Shown: positions 8,145 through 18,200 of the stretch, piece by piece
Layout: each line of letters begins with the position of its first letter
Position numbering within the stretch: position 1 is the stretch's first letter
From: Alitiscatomonas aceti
GTDB lineage: Bacteria > Bacillota > Clostridia > Lachnospirales > Lachnospiraceae
Assembly (NCBI RefSeq): GCF_025567195.1
Contig: NZ_JAOQJF010000010.1
Coordinates: 29,348 to 93,347 of the forward strand
DNA length: 64,000 nucleotides
Reading direction: 5' to 3'
The notes under the pieces: generated by a model
The model's input: the letters and a program-made list of their open reading frames with translations, nothing else
Told to the model about the DNA's origin: nothing
Databases searched by the model: none
Program-made: the position numbers and the translations under genes

Positions 8145-9092
8145 ATGACAGAAAAAGAACTGGCCGTTTGTGATGAGTGCGGCAGCCTGTTTTTCAAAGG
8201 CTCCTCACAGATGATGGGGCTGTGCCCGGAATGTGCCCATATTCTTTATGGCTACCCGAATTGTGACCATCATTTTCAGGATGGCCGGTGTGTGAACTGC
8301 TATTGGGATGGCTCAAAGAGTGTGTACATCAAGAAACAAAATCAACAGGAGGAAACTGATATGCCTACAACTGAATGGCTGAACAAATACGAAGCAATCA
8401 AGAACAAACTGACCTGTAAAGATGACTTGGAGGCCCATTTCACAGAGAAAGTGATTGGGAACATGGCGGTGGATGTACTGGACATCGGTGCCGTCCATTT
8501 CCCCACCGGGCAGATCTTCGCCTGCGATCCGCTGGTGGAGCTGGAGGACACTCTGCCGTTTATGCAGACCATCCCCGCCGGGACTTACCCCGTAAAGATC
8601 TGTGTGGTGCCCAGCGAACAATACGGCGACCGCTATGCCTGCGTCAAGGTGGAGGTTTCTCAGGAAAAGCCTGTCCGCTATGAGCTGGGCATGGTGGGCA
8701 ACGAGGATCTGGACGAGGAATTGGGCGAGGACGAGTATTTTGGCTTTGGCGTAGACGCTGGAATGGGCTGTGTTGCGGACATCCAGACCCAGGCGGCCTT
8801 CAAGACCTACTGGGCCAAGCGGCTGGAGGAGGACCCGGACATCGACCCCTACAACGACCTGTTCTGCGATCTCCTGGAGGAAAACGCCAAAGCCCACCCC
8901 AAATATCAGGGAGACTGCGGCGACTGGCTCAACTGGACGGTGCCGGACACGGACTGCAATCTGCCCATCTTTGCCTCTGGCTGGGGTGACGGTTACTATC
9001 CCGTCTACTTCGGCTATGACGCAAAGGGCGAAGTCTGCGCCGTGTATGTGCGCTTCATCGACATTGAAGCCAGTTACAAAGAGCAGGAATAA
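8145..9092 (+). CDS. Zinc-ribbon + DUF4241 fusion
   Basis: The start is at ATG 8145, five bases after the previous stop. Residues 5-56 form a Cys-rich zinc ribbon (CDECG, CPECA, then C, H, H, C and C residues). From residue 73 on, the protein is a DUF4241-type domain: GAVHFPTGQIFACDPLVEL, IPAGTYPVKICVVPSEQYGDR and a closing WLNW then GDGYYPVYFGYD. The DUF4241 part begins at an internal ATG (8361) behind a perfect AGGAGG (8348-8353), so it may also be made alone. The layout suggests two former genes joined by loss of a stop. Confidence 0.8.
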   Translation: MTEKELAVCDECGSLFFKGSSQMMGLCPECAHILYGYPNCDHHFQDGRCVNCYWDGSKSVYIKKQNQQEETDMPTTEWLNKYEAIKNKLTCKDDLEAHFTEKVIGNMAVDVLDIGAVHFPTGQIFACDPLVELEDTLPFMQTIPAGTYPVKICVVPSEQYGDRYACVKVEVSQEKPVRYELGMVGNEDLDEELGEDEYFGFGVDAGMGCVADIQTQAAFKTYWAKRLEEDPDIDPYNDLFCDLLEENAKAHPKYQGDCGDWLNWTVPDTDCNLPIFASGWGDGYYPVYFGYDAKGEVCAVYVRFIDIEASYKEQE

Positions 9093-9103
9093 GGAGGCGC
9101 GCT

Positions 9104-10063
9104 ATGGAATTACCAAAACGGGCGCGGACAGTGAACTGGGAGAGCGGTGTCCTGACCTTAGACGGAGAAAAGCAGTTTGAAGTCCCGGAACTGACCGTAG
9201 AGATCATGGAGCAGCTGGCCGGTTACACCCTGGTGGGCTTCCATGTGAAAAGCTATCCGGTGACGGATGAACTGCTTGCCCCTTTTGCCGGACATAAAAG
9301 CATGGCCAACTTCGGCGTGGAGGACGGTGCGCTCACTGACGCCTGTTTCCCCGTTTTTTCCGCTATGCCCAAGCTGCGTTATCTGCTGCTGGACGGTAAC
9401 GCCGCCATCCACGGCAGCAGTCTGTCCGCTCTGCAAGGCTGCAAGCTGGACCTTCTGACGCTCAACCGTACCGGGCTGGATGATGCCGGTCTGCTCCAGG
9501 CGGCCTCCATCTCCAAGCTCTCCCACATCCAGATCGACCATACCGCCGTTACCTATGAGGGCCTGCTGGCCATCGCTGGCAACAACCGTATCGAGCCAGT
9601 GGCCCATGTGCAATTCACCCAGGAGCAGATGGAACACTTCTTCCAGCTCCAGCGGGAAAAGGCCAAAAAGCCCGTCCAGCTGGATGAGCAGGCGGCGGCG
9701 GAATGCCGCAGGGTGCTGTCCGCTTTCTTTGCCGAGATGACGCAGTGGGAGCAGTACATGGAGCAGGCCGGGTTTGAAGGTGCTGAGGCAGTGCCCCGTC
9801 TGCTGACGATCTGGGAGAAATATGTGAGCGAAAAGCCCCGTCCGGGCTATCGACCTCTGGGCCTCTCATACAGCGCCCAGGGCACCTACAACGGGGAAGA
9901 ATTCCTTGACGCAGAGCAGATCACCAAAAACAAGCTCTACATCTACACCAGGGAGAAAAACACCGGCTTTGACCGCCGCTTTCTTATGAAGCGTGTGGGC
10001 GAAGGCTGGAAGATTGATGCGGTGCAGGAGCGGCTGAACGGCTGGCAGCGCACGGAAGTGTGA
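9104..10063 (+). CDS. Leucine-rich-repeat-like + NTF2-fold immunity protein
   Basis: Residues about 55-165 contain leucine-rich-repeat-like units (LRYLLLDGNAAIHGSSLSAL, LDLLTLNRTGLDDAGLL, LSHIQIDHTAVTYEGLLAI). Residues about 185-319 fit an NTF2-fold immunity domain: helices, then WEKYVSEKPRPGYRPLGL, a strand LYIYTREK and the closing FLMKRVGEGWKIDAVQ. ATG follows AAGGAGG. Both modules are known in toxin-immunity settings; the combination in one chain is noteworthy. Confidence 0.75.
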   Translation: MELPKRARTVNWESGVLTLDGEKQFEVPELTVEIMEQLAGYTLVGFHVKSYPVTDELLAPFAGHKSMANFGVEDGALTDACFPVFSAMPKLRYLLLDGNAAIHGSSLSALQGCKLDLLTLNRTGLDDAGLLQAASISKLSHIQIDHTAVTYEGLLAIAGNNRIEPVAHVQFTQEQMEHFFQLQREKAKKPVQLDEQAAAECRRVLSAFFAEMTQWEQYMEQAGFEGAEAVPRLLTIWEKYVSEKPRPGYRPLGLSYSAQGTYNGEEFLDAEQITKNKLYIYTREKNTGFDRRFLMKRVGEGWKIDAVQERLNGWQRTEV

Positions 10064-10071
10064 GGCATCAC

Positions 10072-10329
10072 ATGGCTTGGGAATATGAAACCTTTGGCCC
10101 GGACGGTCAATGCAAATTGTTCGGTGTGAACATCTTTGACTACAACTGGCAAACCACCGGCAAGCGAGTAAAAGTCAAAGACCCGATCTATCACCAAGAC
10201 CATACCTTCGAGGTCTGGCAGGTAGAGATTGACGGACAGATCCACCGCTTTGCCGCCGGAGAGTTCTCCAACTGCGTGTGGGGATTTTATTTAGAGAAAG
10301 ACGGAAGAGAGGAGCGTGTGGGCGCATGA
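10072..10329 (+). CDS. Hypothetical protein, 85 aa
   Basis: ATG 10072 is preferred over an overlapping GTG at 10060. The protein is small, strand-rich and soluble, with VKDPIYHQDHTFEVWQVEI in the middle and GEFSNCVWGFYL near the end. I recognise no family. Its stop overlaps the next start by 4 bases. Confidence 0.55.
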   Translation: MAWEYETFGPDGQCKLFGVNIFDYNWQTTGKRVKVKDPIYHQDHTFEVWQVEIDGQIHRFAAGEFSNCVWGFYLEKDGREERVGA

Positions 10330-10925
10330 GCCGAATTGTCGATAAACCCTACTTTACATACAGTGCATACAACGCCCTGACCTCCGGCATTCAGGTGAAA
10401 TGCCCCAAGTGCCACGGCGCGGGTGTGGTGACAGCGGATGAGGATAACGTCTATTTCCGCTGTTTGAGTTGCGGCCATCAGGAGACCCGCGACCGGACGA
10501 TCTACCGCTATGATGTCCATAACCAGTGCAAAAACTGCGGCAGATACTATCGGGTGGATATTGAAGATGAGGCAAAGCAGCAGTTTTCCGTTCTCCATGT
10601 GGCCTGTCCCTATTGTGGAACAACCATGTCAGGAGAAGTTCATAAAACAGCGGAGGCGTTTTCATATATTGGCGAAATCAGGGATGGACGAGAACCTTAT
10701 TTCAGGTTGGAACTATGGTTTTTGACCTCCTTCCAGGGTAAGTCGGTCTGGGCACTCAACCGGGAACATCTTGCCTATTTGATCGGCTATCTCAGCGCCG
10801 ACCTGCGGGAAAAGCCGCTGGGAAGAGCGAAAATGACCCAGGCTGACCATCTCCCCACCTTCATGAAAACCGCAAAGAACCGGGAGCGGATCGTGAAGCT
10901 GCTGAGGCAAATGCAGGAGGAATGA
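10326..10925 (+). CDS. Zinc-ribbon protein, 199 aa
   Basis: The start is at ATG 10326. Three CxxC pairs (CPKC, CLSC, CKNC, then CPYC) within residues 20-105 indicate two zinc ribbons. The second half reads as a helical domain with SVWALNREHLAYLIGYLSADLR. I have seen this arrangement in uncharacterised Firmicute array proteins, but no function can be given. It overlaps both neighbours by 4 bases. Confidence 0.65.
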   Translation: MSRIVDKPYFTYSAYNALTSGIQVKCPKCHGAGVVTADEDNVYFRCLSCGHQETRDRTIYRYDVHNQCKNCGRYYRVDIEDEAKQQFSVLHVACPYCGTTMSGEVHKTAEAFSYIGEIRDGREPYFRLELWFLTSFQGKSVWALNREHLAYLIGYLSADLREKPLGRAKMTQADHLPTFMKTAKNRERIVKLLRQMQEE

Positions 10926-11173
10926 GGATGGAACAGGAAGTTATTTTCAACGGCCAAATTCTTACCCTGACTCGGTTTTGGGCAACAGGAGAACCTTGCC
11001 TGTGGATTACCGACCCGGAGCAGATCGGGATGCCTAAAATGGAATTTGTGGGAGGCCACCCGGACGAATATTGCATTTTCCTGAAAAATCTGACGGAAAC
11101 AGAGCTGGCACAGATCACATCTCTGGACGGTGCTCCACTGGATGTAAAAGAAGAACGAAACGACATCGAATGA
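10922..11173 (+). CDS. Hypothetical protein, 83 aa
   Basis: The first ATG (10922) overlaps the previous stop as ATGA; a second ATG at 10928 is equally possible. The protein is small and strand-rich with CLWITDPEQIGMPKMEFVGG and an acidic end. No family is recognised. Confidence 0.5.
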   Translation: MRMEQEVIFNGQILTLTRFWATGEPCLWITDPEQIGMPKMEFVGGHPDEYCIFLKNLTETELAQITSLDGAPLDVKEERNDIE

Positions 11174-11183
11174 GGAGAACACT

Positions 11184-11624
11184 ATGAAAGACCTTTGCCA
11201 ATACGGAAACCGACCGGAGGACGAATGGGAAATCTTGCCCTGGATACCAGACCCGCGCCCGCCCTTCAAAATTTGGGCGAAGCCGGAGCAGATCGCGCCA
11301 TTCTTTCTCATTCCCCACCACCCCTATGCGATCTCCCTTCTGCTGAAAATCAGTGACGGATTCCGGACAGAGGAATTCCGACGGCTGGGACTGATCGGCA
11401 GCAGCGAGGATTGGGAGCGGCTTGTCCGGGGCGTGATCCAGGAGTTCGAGGAAAACAACAGCGGCGTGGATCTGTTTCACTTCGACTCCGACGAAGATGT
11501 GTTCTGCGTGTACTCCCAATACATCGATGACCTGATGCTGCTGTCCAAAATGATCCGGGCGGCCTGTGACAATGAAAAAACGATGGGGATGTATCTGAAC
11601 ATGAGCGAGGTTGCGAAAGCATGA
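11184..11624 (+). CDS. Imm51-like immunity protein
   Basis: The sequence resembles Imm51: PFFLIPHHPYAISLLL near residue 38, a LIGSSEDWERLVRGVI block, then FHFDSDEDVFCVYSQY followed by a helix. These match the family pattern of a GxWxxL helix before a D-x-E-x-x-FC-x-Y strand. It is one domain long. ATG follows GAGGAG. The cognate toxin is unknown. Confidence 0.6.
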   Translation: MKDLCQYGNRPEDEWEILPWIPDPRPPFKIWAKPEQIAPFFLIPHHPYAISLLLKISDGFRTEEFRRLGLIGSSEDWERLVRGVIQEFEENNSGVDLFHFDSDEDVFCVYSQYIDDLMLLSKMIRAACDNEKTMGMYLNMSEVAKA

Positions 11625-11884
11625 AAGAGTTGACCACTCAAACAGGGATTATAGTAAAATGCAGTAAAACGGCCATTGAATTTTTCCAAAATGCTCAATC
11701 AGTGGATTTCTTCTCTGCACTGGAGATTCCGAAGGAATTCCAAGACATAGCGGTTGAGTTTTATGATTTGATTCTGGAAAACGACCATCCTACAGCTTTG
11801 CTGGGCTGTCGCGGCAATTATGATATTGCGGTACAGATAGATGAAGTAACCGGCACCATGACGGGGTGGCATTGGTTCAAATGA
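11621..11884 (+). CDS. Hypothetical protein, 87 aa
   Basis: This small soluble protein overlaps the Imm51-like gene by 4 bases. Its closing DIAVQIDEVTGTMTGWHWFK is a strand-turn-strand seen at the end of several immunity-type proteins. No family is assigned. Confidence 0.5.
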   Translation: MKELTTQTGIIVKCSKTAIEFFQNAQSVDFFSALEIPKEFQDIAVEFYDLILENDHPTALLGCRGNYDIAVQIDEVTGTMTGWHWFK

Positions 11885-11894
11885 GGGAAATGGA

Positions 11895-12209
11895 ATGATC
11901 GAGTACATCAAACTCTTTTGGGAGGGCGCACCGGAGGGAGAACCGTCGGTGATCCTCTATGAAGTGGATACAGGAAATGAGCGGCTGGCTCTCCGCTCCA
12001 TTGACATCTTTATGGACGGTCACACCCACAACATACCTGACCTTTACGAAGACGCTATCGAGATCACGCCGATCCCCACCGTAGATGAACTGAACGCTCA
12101 TGTCTGGGGCGAGGAATTCCACGCCTGCGTCATAGAGAAAGCGGAATTTGAGGCCATCTGGGAAAGCCACACCTATGATGGAGCGTTAAAAGAATCAGGA
12201 GGGTTCTGA
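11895..12209 (+). CDS. DUF6881-family protein
   Basis: The 104-residue protein fits DUF6881: MIEYIKLFWEGAPEGEPSV, then a tyrosine strand VILYEVD, then RLALRSIDIFMDGHTHN and PIPTVDELNAHVWGEEFHA, ending with a helix AEFEAIWE. The family is small and recurs in immunity arrays. ATG follows GAGGGA. Its stop overlaps the next start by one base (TGATG). Confidence 0.75.
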   Translation: MIEYIKLFWEGAPEGEPSVILYEVDTGNERLALRSIDIFMDGHTHNIPDLYEDAIEITPIPTVDELNAHVWGEEFHACVIEKAEFEAIWESHTYDGALKESGGF

Positions 12210-12619
12210 TGAAACAGACAGATATTTATACCGAAGCTCTGACCTGTCTGCGCTCCATCCTTCTGGCAGACCATCCAGAATTTCAAAACTGGATCGACTG
12301 GCTGGAGAGGGATATTCAGGACTGGACCCAGCGCCGTGAGGTTGCCCACCATCTTCGGGCATACGGCGGCATGGGCTCGTTCAATGACCTGCCCAGTATG
12401 CGTGGAAATCATGACTATATTTTCGGCTTTCTCAAGTCCGTGTGCTATGCCTTCGGCCATCTTTATGGCAAACGGGAAGGCATTTCTCCGGAGGCACTGA
12501 TGGAGGAGTGCCTGCACGATGTAGAGCAGGCAGCCTATCACCCCCATAAGCCACTGAACCAAGCCATTGCCCAGCACTTGATGCAGGGCGATTTACAGGA
12601 AAACCTGGATGCTCTGTGA
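12209..12619 (+). CDS. DUF6966-like helical protein, 136 aa
   Basis: The protein is all-helical. A signature HLRAYGGMGSFNDL near residue 48 matches the GGMGSFNDL pattern I associate with DUF6966. Translation is probably coupled to the gene before it. The family label is tentative and the function unknown. Confidence 0.6.
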   Translation: MKQTDIYTEALTCLRSILLADHPEFQNWIDWLERDIQDWTQRREVAHHLRAYGGMGSFNDLPSMRGNHDYIFGFLKSVCYAFGHLYGKREGISPEALMEECLHDVEQAAYHPHKPLNQAIAQHLMQGDLQENLDAL

Positions 12620-12629
12620 GGGAAATACA

Positions 12630-13091
12630 ATGCATGACATGAATTTGGAAAAAAACCGCAGTAAAATTCAAACTGCTTATAAAGTAAGCCCCTTCACAAA
12701 GGGTACCTGCCCAGAACCGGAGGATGCTGTGAAACGATTTGAAAGCAGGTATACTCCCATCCCCGCAGAGTACCGCTGGCTACTTTTGAACTTCGGCGGC
12801 TGCTATTTGGCGGAGCCGTGGATCTTCACACTGAAAGAGTTGGAAGAAGCCTACCCGATTTTTCAAGAGGCTTATGAGGATTACATGAGCGAATATGACC
12901 ACGGTTCCGCCTTTCCAATCGGAGGATTGGGTGACGGGAGTATCGTATTTATCGACTTGGAGAGCGGCAGAGTCCGGGGCTATAACTGTGACTATGCCGA
13001 TCTGGAGGAGATTGCCGAGAATTTTTCCAGCCTGCTCCTGGATCTTGTGGAACAGGCATTGGAACTGGGAAAACTATGCAGAGAATTGTGA
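12630..13091 (+). CDS. SMI1/KNR4 (SUKH) immunity protein
   Basis: The start is at ATG 12630. A clear SUKH core is present: IPAEYRWLLLNFGGCYL near residues 48-65, then LKELEEAYPIFQEAYEDY, then the strand pair FPIGGLGDGSIVFIDL, closing with a helix EIAENFSSLLLDLVE. It is one SUKH domain long. SUKH proteins are established immunity factors. ATG follows GAGGGA at 9 bases. Confidence 0.8.
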   Translation: MHDMNLEKNRSKIQTAYKVSPFTKGTCPEPEDAVKRFESRYTPIPAEYRWLLLNFGGCYLAEPWIFTLKELEEAYPIFQEAYEDYMSEYDHGSAFPIGGLGDGSIVFIDLESGRVRGYNCDYADLEEIAENFSSLLLDLVEQALELGKLCREL

Positions 13092-13100
13092 GGTAAGCGT

Positions 13101-14738
13101 ATGGCAAAGGACATCAGGGAGTGCCTGCTGGAGCAGGTAGGAAAATTTCATCAGTGGCAGGAAATCACTTATCCCGGAAAAACCACCGAGGAGATCGGCG
13201 GTGCATGGGAGGTCGATTACCCTGCGTGGAATGATATATTTGATGCCTTTTGCCATGTGTTGACCCAAATGGATGCAGAAACAGCAGACAGCGTCCTACT
13301 GGATGAGATGGTCTATCTGATCGCCAGGGACAACGAAGCGGAGGGGTTTATACAGGAGACCACTTCCCATCCCCAATGGTTCGAGCGCCTCTGCCGCAGG
13401 GCCGCAGCCTCCAATGAGAGTGAGGCCAAGTGGCAGTTTGCCGCATATCTGTCAGAATGTCCGTGCAGCCAGGAAGTCAAAGACATGATCCTGGACTTCG
13501 CAAAGGACCCCAATGAATATGTAAGCCGGCGGGCACTTTTGGCGATGCCCGCTCTGCGTCCTGACTGTGTGGAGCAGTTCGCTCCGCTGTTCTGGGAGCG
13601 CAACTGTTACTCTCCTGAACTTCCGGAATACCAGCGGATCGCCGTTCTGGTCTCACTGGACGCCATCCATTCCGACCTGCTTCCACAATACTTGGAACGG
13701 GCCAAGCAGGATGGTCGGAGCTATCTGCTGGAACACGCAAAACGAATCGAAGGAGGACTTGCCATGAACGAAAAACTGTCCCGTCCCCAATTCAATCAAA
13801 TGGATACAACCGAGAAGCAAACGCTGATGGAAAGCTTGGCTGATCGTTATGATATGACCTTTCTCGGTCTACATACTTTTGACCGCTGGGGCCAGAGTTG
13901 CACCACCGGCATCTTCGAGAAAGATGGTCGGGAGTTCGTCTTTGTCCCCGGCGATACCGTCACCCTGGGCTGGGAGCAGTTTGCCGTGGGACTGAATCAG
14001 GAGAGCCGGGAGGAATTGGAGTATCTGTTCCGAGAATGGGAAATGGAGCGGGACCCGGAGGAGATGATTCGGGAAAGCATGGCTCCTGTTCGGCAGGCGG
14101 CCATTGGACCCATGTTGGTGGGCCGGGAGCTGGAGGAACTCTGCTGGGAGCCGGTCAAGATGGACGATCCCAGGCTGACTGCCCACCCTGACTGGCTGAA
14201 GGAATTCCGTGATTTTGCCTGGAGTGACAGCAGCAGTCTTACCTTGCATCAGTCGGCCCGCATTGAGCGGACGGAAAAGGGCTTTCAGATCTGTATCTAT
14301 AACCGCACAGACTACGATGCGCTTCTTGCCATGCTGCAAAAACAGGGCTTCTCCCTGCCCACGGCGGACGAGTGGGCCTACCTGTGTGGCGGTGGGTGTC
14401 GGACCCTGTTTCCATGGGGAGATGGGTTAGACTACTCCATGCGTCTGCACTGGTTTGAGGACATGGATGAGGATGAGAACCGGCCCTATGACATGGAGGA
14501 ACCCAACTTCTTCGGCCTGTCCATCGCCTATGATCCCTATATGCGGGAAGTGGTGCAGGCTGATAGACTTACCACCTGCGGCGGTGACGGCGGATGCAAT
14601 ATCTGCGGTGGGCTGGGCCCATTTCTCGGTTTCCTACCCTGTTCGCCCCACTGTAAGCCGGAAGTGCAGGAGGACAATGAACTAAACGGAGATTATGACT
14701 TTTATCGGCCTATCATTCGGCTGGAGAACTATGATTGA
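13101..14738 (+). CDS. HEAT-like + sulfatase-modifying-factor-like fusion, 545 aa
   Basis: Residues 1-215 are helical, with HEAT-like units such as EVKDMILDFAKDPNEYVSRR and a LLAMPALRPDCVEQF repeat. An internal ATG at 13764, behind AGGAGG at 13751-13756, starts a second module (residues 222-545) in the same frame. Its end resembles the FGE-sulfatase fold: LPTADEWAYLCGGG and LFPWGDG match the family pattern LPTEAEWEYAARGG and YPWGD. A Cys- and Gly-rich loop (CGGDGGCNICGGLG) follows. The gene looks like two array genes joined by loss of a stop; both full-length and internal products are possible. Confidence 0.7.
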   Translation: MAKDIRECLLEQVGKFHQWQEITYPGKTTEEIGGAWEVDYPAWNDIFDAFCHVLTQMDAETADSVLLDEMVYLIARDNEAEGFIQETTSHPQWFERLCRRAAASNESEAKWQFAAYLSECPCSQEVKDMILDFAKDPNEYVSRRALLAMPALRPDCVEQFAPLFWERNCYSPELPEYQRIAVLVSLDAIHSDLLPQYLERAKQDGRSYLLEHAKRIEGGLAMNEKLSRPQFNQMDTTEKQTLMESLADRYDMTFLGLHTFDRWGQSCTTGIFEKDGREFVFVPGDTVTLGWEQFAVGLNQESREELEYLFREWEMERDPEEMIRESMAPVRQAAIGPMLVGRELEELCWEPVKMDDPRLTAHPDWLKEFRDFAWSDSSSLTLHQSARIERTEKGFQICIYNRTDYDALLAMLQKQGFSLPTADEWAYLCGGGCRTLFPWGDGLDYSMRLHWFEDMDEDENRPYDMEEPNFFGLSIAYDPYMREVVQADRLTTCGGDGGCNICGGLGPFLGFLPCSPHCKPEVQEDNELNGDYDFYRPIIRLENYD

Positions 14739-14780
14739 CAATAGAAGCTTGATACAAAATAAAGAAAGAGAGGTGCCGAC

Positions 14781-15251
14781 ATGGGAGCATGGGGCATAAA
14801 AGCATTAGAGCGTGACGAAGGGCTGGATGTACTGGACATCCTCAAAAATGAATATGTACCGGAGCATCCGGTAATGGATCTGGGCGAGATGATCGAACTG
14901 ATGAAAGAGGAAGTCATGCTGGGATCTGACTTCTCACAAATCGACTTCCTCTTTGACAATACTGCGATGGCTCTGGCAGAGCTGTATTTCCAATGGAAGG
15001 ATAACAGCAAACTGGACTACGATCATGAAGAAGCTATATGGGATAAAGTCACCGGTTTCACAGCATCCAAAGAAGCCCTTGCTTTCCTGCTGCGGCAGCT
15101 CACCGACATCAAAAATGAGGTGCCGGACGAGGACGGCATCCGTGAGATTGTGGATCTTTGGAAGAACGAGGACAGCGGTGAGATCGCTCCTGCGTGGTTG
15201 GAACACTTGAATCAGCTCATTGATCGACTGGATTCAGAACAGGAGGCGTGA
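14781..15251 (+). CDS. DUF4259-family protein
   Basis: MGAWGIKALERDEGLDVL at the start is the DUF4259 signature. The remaining 135 residues are helical and acidic, with FTASKEALAFLLRQLTDIK. The family is found repeatedly in immunity gene sets; no activity is known to me. It is separated from the 545-residue gene by 42 bases and ends 3 bases before the giant gene. Confidence 0.8.
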   Translation: MGAWGIKALERDEGLDVLDILKNEYVPEHPVMDLGEMIELMKEEVMLGSDFSQIDFLFDNTAMALAELYFQWKDNSKLDYDHEEAIWDKVTGFTASKEALAFLLRQLTDIKNEVPDEDGIREIVDLWKNEDSGEIAPAWLEHLNQLIDRLDSEQEA

Positions 15252-15254
15252 CAG

Positions 15255-18200
15255 ATGTATATCAAAAAATATTGGGGCAACTTTATTGGCGGTTCCGATG
15301 ACAGTCTGAACCTTGTGGCATTTTTAGAGGATCAGAAAAAGGAGGAGATCCCCCTCAGCGAGATTTTCGCCAAGATCGGTCTGGACAAGCAGAACTGGGA
15401 CTTTCGCCAAACCGTGGAGTACCTGGAGTTTACACATTCCGATGGCGTGGAAATGGACTTCCACTTCGCCATTGATGTGGTCACCGACCTGGCCGCCATC
15501 CTGCTGGAGTGCAGCGTCAGTGGCAGTGTAAACCTTCAGGATCTGGACGAGTACAACACCCCCATCCGCCGTATCCGCATCACTGCTACGCCAGAGGAGC
15601 ATGACGCAATGAACAAGTCCCTGGCGGATTTTGCCCAGAACCCGCTGGAATACGACATCAGCGAGATGATGGGCGAGGATGAGATCACAGATATGGCTTA
15701 TCAGGTGGAGATGCTGCGGAAAGAGCTGTACGAAGCCTCCGGCCGTAATCGGAACTACCATGTAAAGGCGGAAGATGTAAAACATCTGCTCCCTGACTGG
15801 GAGGGTGCCGATGGCTGTATCGCCACCAACCGTATCACGGTGGAGGGCTACAAGGTCGGCTACTGTTACCGGGAGAAGCCGGACGGCGGCTGGGACAGTG
15901 GCTGGCGCTTCACCGCTGGTGACGAGAGTGAGGCGTACATGGACGATCCCAACAACGCCGGGATCTACAAACTGAATACGATCTGCAACGACGATCCCGA
16001 CATCATTCCTCTGCTGAACACCCCCGCCCCCTGCGCCTTTGAGCGGGATGAGAACGGCGTGTTCCAGCAGATCAAAAACTGGAAACCGGACGAGGACGAG
16101 GAGGACCCGGATATGGATATTTTGAAGCAGTGCCAGAAGTGGCATGAGGAGAGCAAACAACATAAAATTATTGATGCGCTGGAGGCCATCCCCGCCGAGG
16201 AGCGTACCCCTGAGATGGACAGCGAGTTAGCCCGTGCCTATAACAATCTGGCAGACCCACATAAGCCAACTTGCAAAGAAATGCTCAAAAAGGCCCTCGC
16301 TCTGCTAAAGCCCCATGAGGAATACTTCGAGGACGACTATTACTGGAACTTCCGCATGGGTTACTCCTACTTTTATCTGGATCAGGAGGGCCGGGCTCTG
16401 CGATATTTTGAAAAGGCATTGGAAGCCCGCCCTGGTGACGATGACACCAAAGAGTTTATCGAACGGTGCAAGAAGGGTATTTCTCTGCCGCAGTTCTGGG
16501 AGTGCTTCCGGGAGCGGACGGAATCTGCATGGAAGGACTTTGCCCAGCAGGAGGCCCAACTGCGCCAGATGATGGACGAGGACAAGGATCACACCCGCGG
16601 CGCCGAACTCGTAGCCCAAATGCAGGAAACCCTGAATCTGGTCTTTGACGAGATTTCCTTCGAGATGGGCTTCAATGGCGAGAAGTATGAGCTGATCCTC
16701 ACCCCGGAGGGCGACAAGGTCAAGCTGTTTGAGCTGGTCTACTTCCAGAAACACGCCCCCAAGGAGGTGCTGGAGCAGTGGAACATCCTTGTGGGCCGTC
16801 AGCCCCTCCAAAACATCGGACTGCGCACCGACGATGGCTGGGACATCTCCGGGGAGGATGTGCAGATCTGGCTGGAGGAGCAGGGTGAAAACAGCTTCGC
16901 CATCTCCGCCTACTGTGAAAAGCTGCTGCCTATGCTCCGGGAGGAGGAAGGCCGGGCCTGGTGGATGCTCACTACCCTCACCGACCAAGTGCTGGGCGAG
17001 ATCCCCCACATGAGATACATAGACAGCTTTGATGTGCTGGAAAAGCCCAAGGCAGAGCCGTCCTTCCTCCTGTCCCAGCTGCCCGACAAACTGCGGGAGC
17101 AGGGCCTGGAGCTCTCCACCGACCCGGAAGCCTATTTGGAGAGCTACCTTGGTTACAAAATGGAACCCAAACAGGACCCGGACGCCGATTGGCGGTTGGA
17201 TACCATGTTGGGCTCCACTTGCTGTGTGCCGCTCATCAACGGCTATCTGAATGCCGACAATGATTTTATGGACGATCTTCACGCCGATGGCGCAGTAGCG
17301 GGCTTCTTCTGCTATCCTCTGGACACCTTGCGGGAGGAGGAAGGAACGGAGAAAATCTTCGATTTCCGGGACAAGTTGGAGGAATTGTTCACCACCGGCA
17401 ACGGCCCGGAAGTGCTCACTCTCACCGGCGGGGCCACCGGCCTCTACTGCGGCTATGTGGACTTCATCGCCTGGGACATCCGGACGGCGCTGAACATGGC
17501 GAAAGAGTTCTTTGAAGGCACGGACATCCCATGGGCCATCTTCCACACCTTCCGCCGTGAAGCAGGTTCTGTACCCCTAAAGCAACAAGATGATGGGACA
17601 GAAACTGAGAATCAGGATGACGAGTTGGATGAAACGCTTACTGGCATGGACTATATTCCTTATACCCAACAGAACGCCGAAGCATTCTTCGCTCAGCTGG
17701 AGCAGTGGAACGACGAGGACGAGTACACCCGCTGCATCCAGGCACTGAATGCCATCCCGGAGGACTGGCGGAACTACCGCATTGCCTACGCCATGGCACG
17801 AGCACTGGAGAACTACGCCATCATTGGGGACCATGACGAAGGCACTTTGAAATCCAAGGGAGACAAAGCCCTCCTGAGGGCCATTGAGGTGCTGGAGTCC
17901 GTCCGGGAGGAAGGCCAGGACAAGGCGGAGTGGAATATGCGGATGGCCTACGGCTATCAGTATCTCTACGGCCAGGAGGAAAAAGCCATTCCCTACGCCC
18001 AGCGTTGGGCGGAGCTGGACCCCGAGGACGAAAATGCCCCGGCAGTAATTCGGGAGTGTAAGGCGGAGATCCGGAAACGCCAGCGCAGCTGGAAGAAGAA
18101 GGCCAAATTCGTGCCCGGTGATACCCCATTTGAGGGCTTCGACCTCACCAACTTCTGGGATGATAATTGGTATGCACTGAAAGAATATGTCAGTGAGCCG

